A stretch of 11,247 nt of DNA from J054 sp964613615. GTDB taxonomy: Bacteria > Pseudomonadota > Gammaproteobacteria > Steroidobacterales > GCA-2729495. A program made the position numbers and the translations under genes. Below, in pieces: positions 5,093 to 11,247 of this stretch. The notes under the pieces were generated by a model. That model did not search any database. It was not told the origin of the DNA and saw only the letters and a list, made by a program, of their open reading frames with translations. The number at the start of each line of letters is the position of its first letter. Within the stretch, counting starts at the first letter, position 1. Location: NCBI GenBank assembly GCA_964613615.1, contig CAZTIB010000253.1, positions 1 through 11,247 of the forward strand, written 5' to 3'.

Positions 5093-8000
5093 CTAAAGAT
5101 ACGACCCGGCGGCGGCGGCTGGCACCGGGGCGGTTGACAACGACCATTCGGCGGCAGGCCCGGGGGCGACGAGGTTCACGCGCGCGCCCGCGACCATGGC
5201 CGCCACCGGCACGCCGCCCTGGTACCAGACACGGTGCCCGTTCCTGGCCGGCACCCGCCGACCGGGGGTCACGATGCCGGTGAGGTTCAGCGGATCTACG
5301 CCGGCTACGACCACTTCGAGCTCCTGGTCTGCCTGACGCGCCTCGCGCAGACCCGCCACCGCACCCGGCCACGCAAACTGTTCACCGCCGATGCCGGCCA
5401 CGAACCGGCCGCCCCGCAACTCTCCCCGCGCTTCCAGGCGCCGCAGTGCGCGCACCAGGTCGCGCCAGGGTGGCAGGTGCGCAGACTCGCGCTTCAGCAG
5501 TGCCCGGAAGACGACGCCATAACGGTCCAGCAACGCGCGGGCCACAACTTCCACTGCGGCCGCGGAGTCCGGGCACTGCGCCACGCCGAGCAGGGACCAG
5601 CGCCCTGCGTGGGCCATCGCTGCCGGCATCCGGCGGCGCAGGCGCACGGGCGCCATCAGTGCGCGGAGGCCGGTGAAACCGTCGCAGGTAGCCAGTCCCT
5701 GTGCCACCAGTTCGCCCAGACCAGCTTCAATCTGCGAAGGCTGCAGCCCGCTGGCGCTGACCAGGTCGGCAAAGAACATGGCCCCCCCCGCATCCAGCGC
5801 GCAGCAAATTTGCCGTGCTTCGGCACTGAGTGCATCGGCCCCTGCTGGTGCCGGACCCAGCAGGTTTCGCCAGAAAAGCAATTCGCCGCGCGGGACGATG
5901 GCAATGGGGGTATTGCGCACGGTAGTCGCTGCACCGTTGCCGGCGTGCGCCGGACGGAACCACGCGAACTGCCCGCTGGCCAACAGGCCGTCGAGCATGG
6001 CCGGCTCGTAACCGGCGCTGCGAGCCGGCAGCAGCTGCCGCTCCCACGCCCTGGCCGGCAGCGCGCAGCCGCGGAGCTGCTCTACAGCCGTGGCCGCGGC
6101 GGCCACGCCGTCACCGCGCTCACCGCACAAGCCGTGGCGGCGAAACAGGAAGCGCATGAAGACGGCCGGGGACACGGGCTCCACCTGTTTGCGCAGGCTC
6201 TTCAGCGTGCGCCGGTGGATGCGCGCCAGCAGGCGACGTTCGCACCACTCCAGCTCGCCCGTCGGCTGATTTTCGAAATAACCTCGGATTACAAACCCTT
6301 CTATTTCAAGTGTTTGCAAAGCTAAGTTAATGCGGTCTTCCGATCCCGATATCGGCTCGCCCAGGGCGCGGACGGTGACCGGCCCGACGGTCTCCAGGCG
6401 CCGGCGCAACAGTTCCACCAGGGCTTCGGCGGCACCCGCCTGGTCCGCCAGCACGGCTTCAAGCAGCGGCACCTGTTCCGTCGCGGCCCAGAGCGCTACT
6501 CCGCCGGGCGAGCTGAGTTGTCGGGCGCGGCCCTGCTGCACCAGCTCGGCCAATGGTTCTTGCCACGCGGCCTCGCATTCGTTGGCAGCGAGGAAACCGC
6601 TCAGCACCAACGCATCGTGCATGTCGTCCGGGTCGCGCACCAAGGGCCAGGCTTCGGCACGGACCTCGGCGATGGCAGCCGAGTCCGGCCGCGCGAGTTC
6701 CGCCGCGTCGGCCGGCGTCATCACGTGGCGGTTGCGAATGGCGCGCGTGCGCCGCTCTTCAGCCGGCGCATCGTCGAGGAATGCGTAGGCCCGGGCATTG
6801 ATAACCTCCTGGGCCAGGGGCGATGCTGCGGCCAGGTCTTTTGTCACCAGCTCCACATCGCCATCGCGCAGTGCCTGCAACAGCAGCTCGAGACCGCGCA
6901 CGTCCATCAGCTCGTGCAGACAGTCGTTGATCGCCTGGCCGACGAGGGGATGGTCGGGGACCTCGCGGGCACCGGCCAGGTTCTCCGCGCAGGCGAGCTG
7001 GTCGGGAAAAATGACTGCGAGCAGGTCTTCGGCATCGCTGCGCTGGAACTGCGGCGGCACTTTCTTCCCGTTGCGGTTTCGCCTGACCGCCAGGGCCGTG
7101 GTGGCCACCCAGCGCCAGCGGTTCGGAAACACCGGGGCCGTGAGCAAGGCCTGCGTCAGCACCTCGCGCACGGTGTCCGGATTCAGGTAGTTGGCCACCT
7201 CGGCCAGCGGGAAACTGTGGGTGGGCCCCAGGGACAGCACGATGCTGTCTTCCAGCGCAGCGGCCTGCAGCTCGAAGTTGAACTTGCGGCAGAAGCGCTT
7301 GCGCAAGGCCAGGCCCCACGCGCGGTTGAGTCGCGAGCCGAAGGACGAGTGAATCACCAGGTGCATGTCGCCGAGTTCATCGAAGAAACGCTCGAACACG
7401 ATGCGGCGATTCGTGGGCAAGCCGCCGAGGGCCGCATGGCTTGCGCCCAGGTAATCCACGAGTTGCAGCGCCGCAGCGGCGGGCACCCCGGCCTCGGCTT
7501 CTAGCCAGCGACGCAGCACATCATCACCTCGGTCCAGGCAGTTGGCTGCTTGCTGGCGCAATTCGGACACGGCCGCCGACAGCTCGACCGTGCGGCCCGG
7601 GGCTTCGCCAAACCAGAACGGGATGCCGGGCGGTGCGCCGTGGGCGTCTTCCACGTAGACCGTCCCGGTCGTGACCTGCAGGACCCGGTATGACACGTTG
7701 CCCAGCTGGAAGATGTCGCCCGGCGAACTGTCGAAGGCGAAATCTTCGTTCAGCGTGCCGACGGGCAGGTCGGCGGGCATCAGCCGCACTTCGTAGTCGA
7801 ACTGGTCCGGAATCGCACCGCCGTTGGTCATCGCCACCAGGCGCGCACCGCGCCGACCACGCAACCGCCCGTTCACTGCGTCCAGGTGCAGGAACCGGCC
7901 CTGGCGGCCTCGCCGGGTGCTGTAGCCTTCGGCCAGCATCGCGATGACCGTGTCGAAATCGGTGCGCTCGAGCGCCCGGTAGGGCCAGGCACGGCGGCAG

Positions 8001-9283
8001 CAAGTGTAGAGTTCGTCGGCCCGCCATTCCTGCGCAGCCGTCTCCGCCACCACGTGCTGCGCCAGCACGTCGATGGCGGGCCCGCAGATTTCCAGCGTGT
8101 CCAGTTCGCCGGCCCGCACCGCGCGCAGCAGGGCCGTGCACTGCACCAGGTCGTCGCGCGACAGCGGAAACAGCCGGCCTTTCGGCAGCGCGTCCACGCC
8201 GTGCCCCGACCGGCCCACCCGCTGCAGCAAGGTGGCGATGGCGTAGGGGGAACCGAGTTGGCAGACGAGGTCGACGTCACCGATATCGATACCCAGTTCC
8301 AGCGACGCAGTGGCCACCATCACTGTGAGCTCACCGGCCTTCAGGCGCTGTTCTGCGCGCAGCCGATGTTCTTTAGCCAGGCTGCCGTGATGGGCGGCGA
8401 CCGCCTCCTCCCCGAGCCGCTCGGCCAGGTGCCGGGCCACCCGCTCGGCGAGCCGCCGGGTATTCACAAATACCAGCGTCGTGCGGTGCTCGCCGGCCAG
8501 CTCAGCCAGCCGGTCGTAGACTTCGCCCCAGACTTCCATGGCCATCACCGGTTGCAGCGGCGACGCGGGCAACTCCAGCGCCAGGTCCCGCTCGCGGACA
8601 TGGCCGGTATCGATGACCTCGCACGGCTCATCACGATTGCCCAGCAGGAAGCGGGCCATTGCCTGCATGGGCTTTTGCGTGGCGGAGATCCCCACCCGGT
8701 TCGGCCGCCGTTCGCACAAGGCTTCCAGGCGTTCCAGGGACAGGCTCAGGTGGGCGCCCCGCTTGTTGCCCGCGACGGCGTGCAGTTCGTCCAGGATGAC
8801 CGTGCGCACCTTGCGCAGCATCTCGCGCCCCGACCCAGAGGTCAGCAGGATGTACAGGGACTCCGGGGTCGTGACCAGGATGTGGGGCGGCTGGCGGCGC
8901 ATCCGCGCACGCTCTGTGGCCGGCGTGTCCCCTGTCCGCACCGCGCTGCGTATCACCAGCGGGCTGAACACGCCCAGCGCCGCCTGGATCGCCGCGAGCG
9001 GTTCTTCTAAATTAACTTGAATATCATTCGATAAAGCCTTGATTGGACTTATATAAAGGACCCTGGTTTCGTCGGGCAGCCCGAAGACTTCGCCTTCGCG
9101 GACCAGCTGATCGATGACGGCCAGGAAGGCCGCCAGGGTCTTGCCCGAGCCGGTGGGCGCGGCCATCAGCGCGTGGCGACCGGCGTGGATCACGGGCCAG
9201 GCAAGCGCCTGCACGGGGGTGGGTGCCGGAAAGTGTGTGTCGAACCAGCGGGCAACGGCCGGATGAAACAGGCTGGCGCTCAC
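5093..9283 (-). CDS. lhr: Large ATP-dependent helicase Lhr
   Basis: A 1396-residue superfamily 2 helicase, a length that fits full bacterial Lhr (about 1400-1540). Motifs in order: Q-motif region PTPVQ (21-25), Walker A APTGSGKT (42-49), Ia SPIKAL (79-84), DELH (165-168), SAT (200-202), IV VFVNTRR (271-277), V ATASLELGIDIG (324-335), VI QRVGRSGH (354-361). The winged-helix and Lhr-core domains follow to about residue 850, then the large C-terminal Lhr region. Lhr proteins are ATP-driven 3'-to-5' single-strand translocases that unwind RNA:DNA and DNA duplexes and are linked to DNA repair. The start is GTG at 9283; no upstream alternative exists and the ribosome site is weak. It lies 42 nt after moaA and in the same frame, with a perfect palindrome between. 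Two short stretches, codons 76-94 and 985-1005, are strikingly AT-rich and use codons rare elsewhere in the gene. Confidence 0.95.
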   Translation of the reverse strand: MSASLFHPAVARWFDTHFPAPTPVQALAWPVIHAGRHALMAAPTGSGKTLAAFLAVIDQLVREGEVFGLPDETRVLYISPIKALSNDIQVNLEEPLAAIQAALGVFSPLVIRSAVRTGDTPATERARMRRQPPHILVTTPESLYILLTSGSGREMLRKVRTVILDELHAVAGNKRGAHLSLSLERLEALCERRPNRVGISATQKPMQAMARFLLGNRDEPCEVIDTGHVRERDLALELPASPLQPVMAMEVWGEVYDRLAELAGEHRTTLVFVNTRRLAERVARHLAERLGEEAVAAHHGSLAKEHRLRAEQRLKAGELTVMVATASLELGIDIGDVDLVCQLGSPYAIATLLQRVGRSGHGVDALPKGRLFPLSRDDLVQCTALLRAVRAGELDTLEICGPAIDVLAQHVVAETAAQEWRADELYTCCRRAWPYRALERTDFDTVIAMLAEGYSTRRGRQGRFLHLDAVNGRLRGRRGARLVAMTNGGAIPDQFDYEVRLMPADLPVGTLNEDFAFDSSPGDIFQLGNVSYRVLQVTTGTVYVEDAHGAPPGIPFWFGEAPGRTVELSAAVSELRQQAANCLDRGDDVLRRWLEAEAGVPAAAALQLVDYLGASHAALGGLPTNRRIVFERFFDELGDMHLVIHSSFGSRLNRAWGLALRKRFCRKFNFELQAAALEDSIVLSLGPTHSFPLAEVANYLNPDTVREVLTQALLTAPVFPNRWRWVATTALAVRRNRNGKKVPPQFQRSDAEDLLAVIFPDQLACAENLAGAREVPDHPLVGQAINDCLHELMDVRGLELLLQALRDGDVELVTKDLAAASPLAQEVINARAYAFLDDAPAEERRTRAIRNRHVMTPADAAELARPDSAAIAEVRAEAWPLVRDPDDMHDALVLSGFLAANECEAAWQEPLAELVQQGRARQLSSPGGVALWAATEQVPLLEAVLADQAGAAEALVELLRRRLETVGPVTVRALGEPISGSEDRINLALQTLEIEGFVIRGYFENQPTGELEWCERRLLARIHRRTLKSLRKQVEPVSPAVFMRFLFRRHGLCGERGDGVAAAATAVEQLRGCALPARAWERQLLPARSAGYEPAMLDGLLASGQFAWFRPAHAGNGAATTVRNTPIAIVPRGELLFWRNLLGPAPAGADALSAEARQICCALDAGGAMFFADLVSASGLQPSQIEAGLGELVAQGLATCDGFTGLRALMAPVRLRRRMPAAMAHAGRWSLLGVAQCPDSAAAVEVVARALLDRYGVVFRALLKRESAHLPPWRDLVRALRRLEARGELRGGRFVAGIGGEQFAWPGAVAGLREARQADQELEVVVAGVDPLNLTGIVTPGRRVPARNGHRVWYQGGVPVAAMVAGARVNLVAPGPAAEWSLSTAPVPAAAAGSYL

Positions 9284-9305
9284 TACCCGACGGTAGCAAT
9301 GCGCG

Positions 9306-9322
9306 GGCTCATGACATGAGCC
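9306..9322. repeat. Perfect 17-nt palindrome between moaA and lhr
   Basis: GGCTCATG (9306-9313) and CATGAGCC (9315-9322) are exact reverse complements around one central base. The palindrome starts 3 nt after the moaA stop codon and ends 22 nt before the lhr GTG. As RNA it could form a stem of 6 bp with a 5-nt loop. No T-run follows on the minus strand, so it is not a classical terminator. It could attenuate read-through, protect the moaA message end, limit lhr translation, or be a protein-binding site. Confidence 0.6.
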
Positions 9323-9325
9323 TGA

Positions 9326-10372
9326 TCAGCCGCCGATGTAGTACATCTCCACTTTTTCTTCGCCGCCTTTGCCGCTGGCCCGCAGCTCACTGTAGCGGTC
9401 ACCGCGGCGCTGCCAGACGCTCCGAATGACTTCCAGCAGACCCTCGTCGTCGGCGCCGGCCCGCATCGGACCGAGCAGGTCGGTACCCCGCGACGCGAAC
9501 AGGCAGGTGAACAGCTGCCCGTCCGAGGACAGCCGGGCCCGGGTGCAGGAGCCGCAGAAGGGCGAACTCACCGACGAGATGAAGCCCAGCTCCCCTGCCC
9601 CGTCGCGGAAACGATGGCGGCGCGCCACTTCGCCGTGATAGCTCGGCTCCAGCGGCTCAACAGGCCAGCGCGCGTGGATGCGTTCCACGAGTTCCGCCGA
9701 CGGCACCGTGTCACTCACCTGCCAGTGATTGATGGTGCCCACGTCCATGTACTCGATAAAGCGCACGATCACGCCGGTACCGCGGAACTGGTCCAGCAGA
9801 TCCAGCACGGCGCGATCGTTCACGCCCCGCTTGACGACGGTATTGATCTTGATGGGGACCAGCCCGGCATCGAGCGCCTCGTGGATGCTGTCGAGCACTT
9901 TCTCCGGACTGCCCCGACCGCCGCTCATGGCCGCAAAGATCTCCGGGTCGAGGGCGTCCAGGCTGACCGTGACCCGGTCCAGCCCCGCCGCCTTCAGTGC
10001 CGCGGCCTGTTGCCCCAGCAGGATACCGTTGGTGGTCAGCGCCACATCGTCGATGCCGTCGATCTGGTGCAGGTCACTGATCAGTTCCGGCAGTTCCGGG
10101 CGCAGCAGCGGCTCGCCACCGGTGATGCGCAGCTTGCGCACCCCCAGCCCGGCGAACAACTCGGCGAGGCGAGTAATTTCATCGAAGGACATCCGCTCGT
10201 GGCTCTGCAGAAAGCGGAAGTCCTTGTGATACTTGTCTTCCGGCATGCAGTATGGGCAACGAAAATTGCACCGGTCCATGACCGAAATGCGCAGATCCTG
10301 CAGCGGCCGCTCCAGGCGATCCAGCACGGGCGCCCGGGCACCAGGCATGGGTATTATTTCAAATTCAGGCAT
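9326..10372 (-). CDS. moaA: GTP 3',8-cyclase MoaA, molybdenum cofactor biosynthesis
   Basis: A 348-residue radical SAM enzyme that converts GTP to 3',8-cyclo-7,8-dihydro-GTP, the first step of Moco synthesis (MoaC then makes cPMP). The SAM-binding [4Fe-4S] motif CNFRCPYC has C35, C39 and C42. GGEP lies at 85-88. The family hallmark RFIEYMDVG is at 204-212. The second, substrate-side cluster motif CGSC plus a later Cys gives C273, C276 and C290 (Cx2Cx13C). The chain ends in the conserved double glycine (G347, G348), which is needed for activity in studied MoaA proteins. Length is typical (about 325-350). The start is ATG at 10372 with a poor ribosome site; Met9 is an in-frame alternative. It is divergent from an XdhC-family gene, and lhr follows on the same strand. 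All catalytic residues are intact. Confidence 0.96.
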   Translation of the reverse strand: MPEFEIIPMPGARAPVLDRLERPLQDLRISVMDRCNFRCPYCMPEDKYHKDFRFLQSHERMSFDEITRLAELFAGLGVRKLRITGGEPLLRPELPELISDLHQIDGIDDVALTTNGILLGQQAAALKAAGLDRVTVSLDALDPEIFAAMSGGRGSPEKVLDSIHEALDAGLVPIKINTVVKRGVNDRAVLDLLDQFRGTGVIVRFIEYMDVGTINHWQVSDTVPSAELVERIHARWPVEPLEPSYHGEVARRHRFRDGAGELGFISSVSSPFCGSCTRARLSSDGQLFTCLFASRGTDLLGPMRAGADDEGLLEVIRSVWQRRGDRYSELRASGKGGEEKVEMYYIGG

Positions 10373-10445
10373 TGAAACCGCCGGCTAGTGTCTACGCCAC
10401 CGACGCTAACACAGGCAAAAACCGGGAAGATCAGCAATTTGGGCT

Positions 10446-10454
10446 TGGTATGAT
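10446..10454 (+). promoter_or_regulatory. Possible extended -10 promoter for the XdhC-family gene
   Basis: TGGTATGAT is an extended -10 (TGn followed by TATGAT, 10449-10454) about 135 bp upstream of the XdhC-family start in the moaA divergent intergenic region. No good -35 is present at 17 bp, which extended -10 promoters tolerate. No equally good minus-strand promoter for moaA was found. The rest of the 217-bp region (10373-10589) shows nothing recognisable as a Moco riboswitch. Confidence 0.3.
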
Positions 10455-10589
10455 GCATTCGACGCAGCCTCGACAACAACAGCGATATCAGACCTGCACA
10501 GCTCCCCGGGCGGATGCGCGGAGCGGCAATCAGCCGTCCCGGCCCGGAGGTGTCCGGCACCGTGGTGAACACCGGCCACTGAGGCCTGC

Positions 10590-11247
10590 GTGAGTCTGCT
10601 CAGCACCATTAGCGCCTTCGACGAATGGCGGTGGGCCGGCCGGCAACTCGCCCTGGTGACCGTGGTCGAAACCCAGGGCTCCACGTACACCAAGGCAGGC
10701 CACCGCATGGTGGTGGCAGACCAGGGCGACTATCACGGCCTGGTCAGCGGCGGTTGCCTGGAAGGCGACCTGGCGGCGCACGCCAGCGAAGTGATCACCA
10801 GCGGCGAACCGAAACTGCTCACCTACGACCTGCGCGACGACGCCGACGAGATCTGGGGCCTGGGCATTGGTTGCAACGGCCTGCTGCGGCTGCTGGTGCA
10901 GCGTCTCGACCCGGAACATCACTACCAACCCTACCTGGACATCGCGGAATGTCACCGCAGCTTTGCCGGGGGCGAACTCGGCATCGTGATCCAAAGTTCA
11001 ACGGCCGCCATCCCCCTGGGCGCAACCTGGTTGCAGTCGGCGGCCGGCATCAGCCACGCCAATCTCGACGACGCCGTGGTGGCGGCGGTCGGCCAGGCGC
11101 TGGCCGCCGACAGCCGTCCCGGCATCCGCGCAGTGTCGGCGGCCGGCGAAAGCCTGGAGGTGCTGCACACCAGGGTGGCGCCGGTGCCGCGACTGCTGGT
11201 TATTGGCGCCGGGCCGGACGCGGTACCCCTGGTCCGCCTGGCCGCCG
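10590..11247 (+). CDS. XdhC/CoxI-family Moco chaperone protein, 3' end outside the window
   Basis: 219 codons are present and the gene continues past the right edge. The N-terminal XdhC_CoxI domain shows GSTYTKAGHRM (30-40), SGGCLEGD (53-60) and WGLGIGCNG (89-97). By eye the cysteine in GIGCNG corresponds to the Cys that in Rhodobacter capsulatus XdhC is needed to bind Moco. The second domain begins with a Rossmann-like LLVIGAGPDAVPL (202-214). Known XdhC proteins bind Moco, promote its sulfuration and insert it into xanthine-dehydrogenase-family enzymes. That fits the molybdenum hydroxylase subunit at the left edge and moaA next door. The start is GTG at 10590: a stop at 10566-10568 is in frame upstream, no other start lies between, and GAGG (10581-10584) sits 5 nt before the GTG. 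Family length (about 330-390) implies roughly 60% is visible. Confidence 0.88.
   Translation, partial: MSLLSTISAFDEWRWAGRQLALVTVVETQGSTYTKAGHRMVVADQGDYHGLVSGGCLEGDLAAHASEVITSGEPKLLTYDLRDDADEIWGLGIGCNGLLRLLVQRLDPEHHYQPYLDIAECHRSFAGGELGIVIQSSTAAIPLGATWLQSAAGISHANLDDAVVAAVGQALAADSRPGIRAVSAAGESLEVLHTRVAPVPRLLVIGAGPDAVPLVRLAA

Noticed and set aside
5234..6325. 363-codon plus-strand open frame antisense to lhr
   Set aside because: Antisense frame in a GC-rich gene. The protein is Gln/His/Arg-rich without motifs, while lhr on the other strand has all helicase motifs.
7886..9010. 374-codon plus-strand open frame antisense to lhr
   Set aside because: Same reason: it is complementary to the helicase core and has low-complexity His/Gln/Arg-rich composition.
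10373..10589. Moco riboswitch upstream of moaA
   Set aside because: None of the conserved blocks of the Moco RNA motif could be recognised on the minus strand here.
10372..10593. 73-codon plus-strand frame ending in a 4-nt overlap with the XdhC-family start
   Set aside because: The GTGA overlap looks like translational coupling, but the frame starts with TTG inside moaA, lacks a ribosome site and has random-looking Arg/Gln/Pro-rich composition.

Overview
This is an 11.2 kb window from a GC-rich Gram-negative bacterium, roughly 60-65% G+C by eye. It is most likely a proteobacterium, and Gammaproteobacteria would fit. The evidence is two proteins with twin-arginine (Tat) export signals (one a predicted lipoprotein), a full-length bacterial Lhr helicase, and a molybdenum-hydroxylase/XdhC gene set. 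The taxonomic call is inference.

Layout, left to right. (1) Positions 1-91, minus strand: the first 30 codons of a [2Fe-2S] small subunit of a molybdenum hydroxylase (isoquinoline 1-oxidoreductase alpha / CoxS-like). (2) Positions 92-893: about 800 bp without a convincing gene. It holds the hydroxylase upstream region (repeated TGAAATCGA motifs, small palindromes) and a family of long-stem hairpin repeats, with two good copies and one decayed copy. (3) Positions 894-5029, minus strand: a cluster of four genes, read from right to left as a small LEH/NTF2-fold protein, a VAO/PCMH-type FAD oxidoreductase, and two tandem DUF1838 proteins with Tat signals. (4) Positions 5093-10372, minus strand: lhr (ATP-dependent helicase) preceded by moaA (first enzyme of molybdenum-cofactor synthesis), with a perfect palindrome between them. 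(5) Positions 10373-10589: divergent intergenic region with a possible extended -10 promoter. (6) Positions 10590-11247, plus strand: a 3'-truncated XdhC-family gene for Moco handling and insertion.

How the parts may fit together. Cofactor synthesis (MoaA), cofactor loading (XdhC family) and a likely Moco client (the [2Fe-2S] subunit) bracket a group of oxidoreductase-type genes with exported DUF1838 partners. This resembles a small uncharacterised oxidative or catabolic locus. The substrate cannot be read from the sequence. Two non-coding or codon-level features stand out: the hairpin repeats with a shared 20-nt loop next to the DUF1838 stop codon, and two sharply AT-rich islands (about 26% and 32% G+C) inside conserved parts of the otherwise GC-rich lhr gene.
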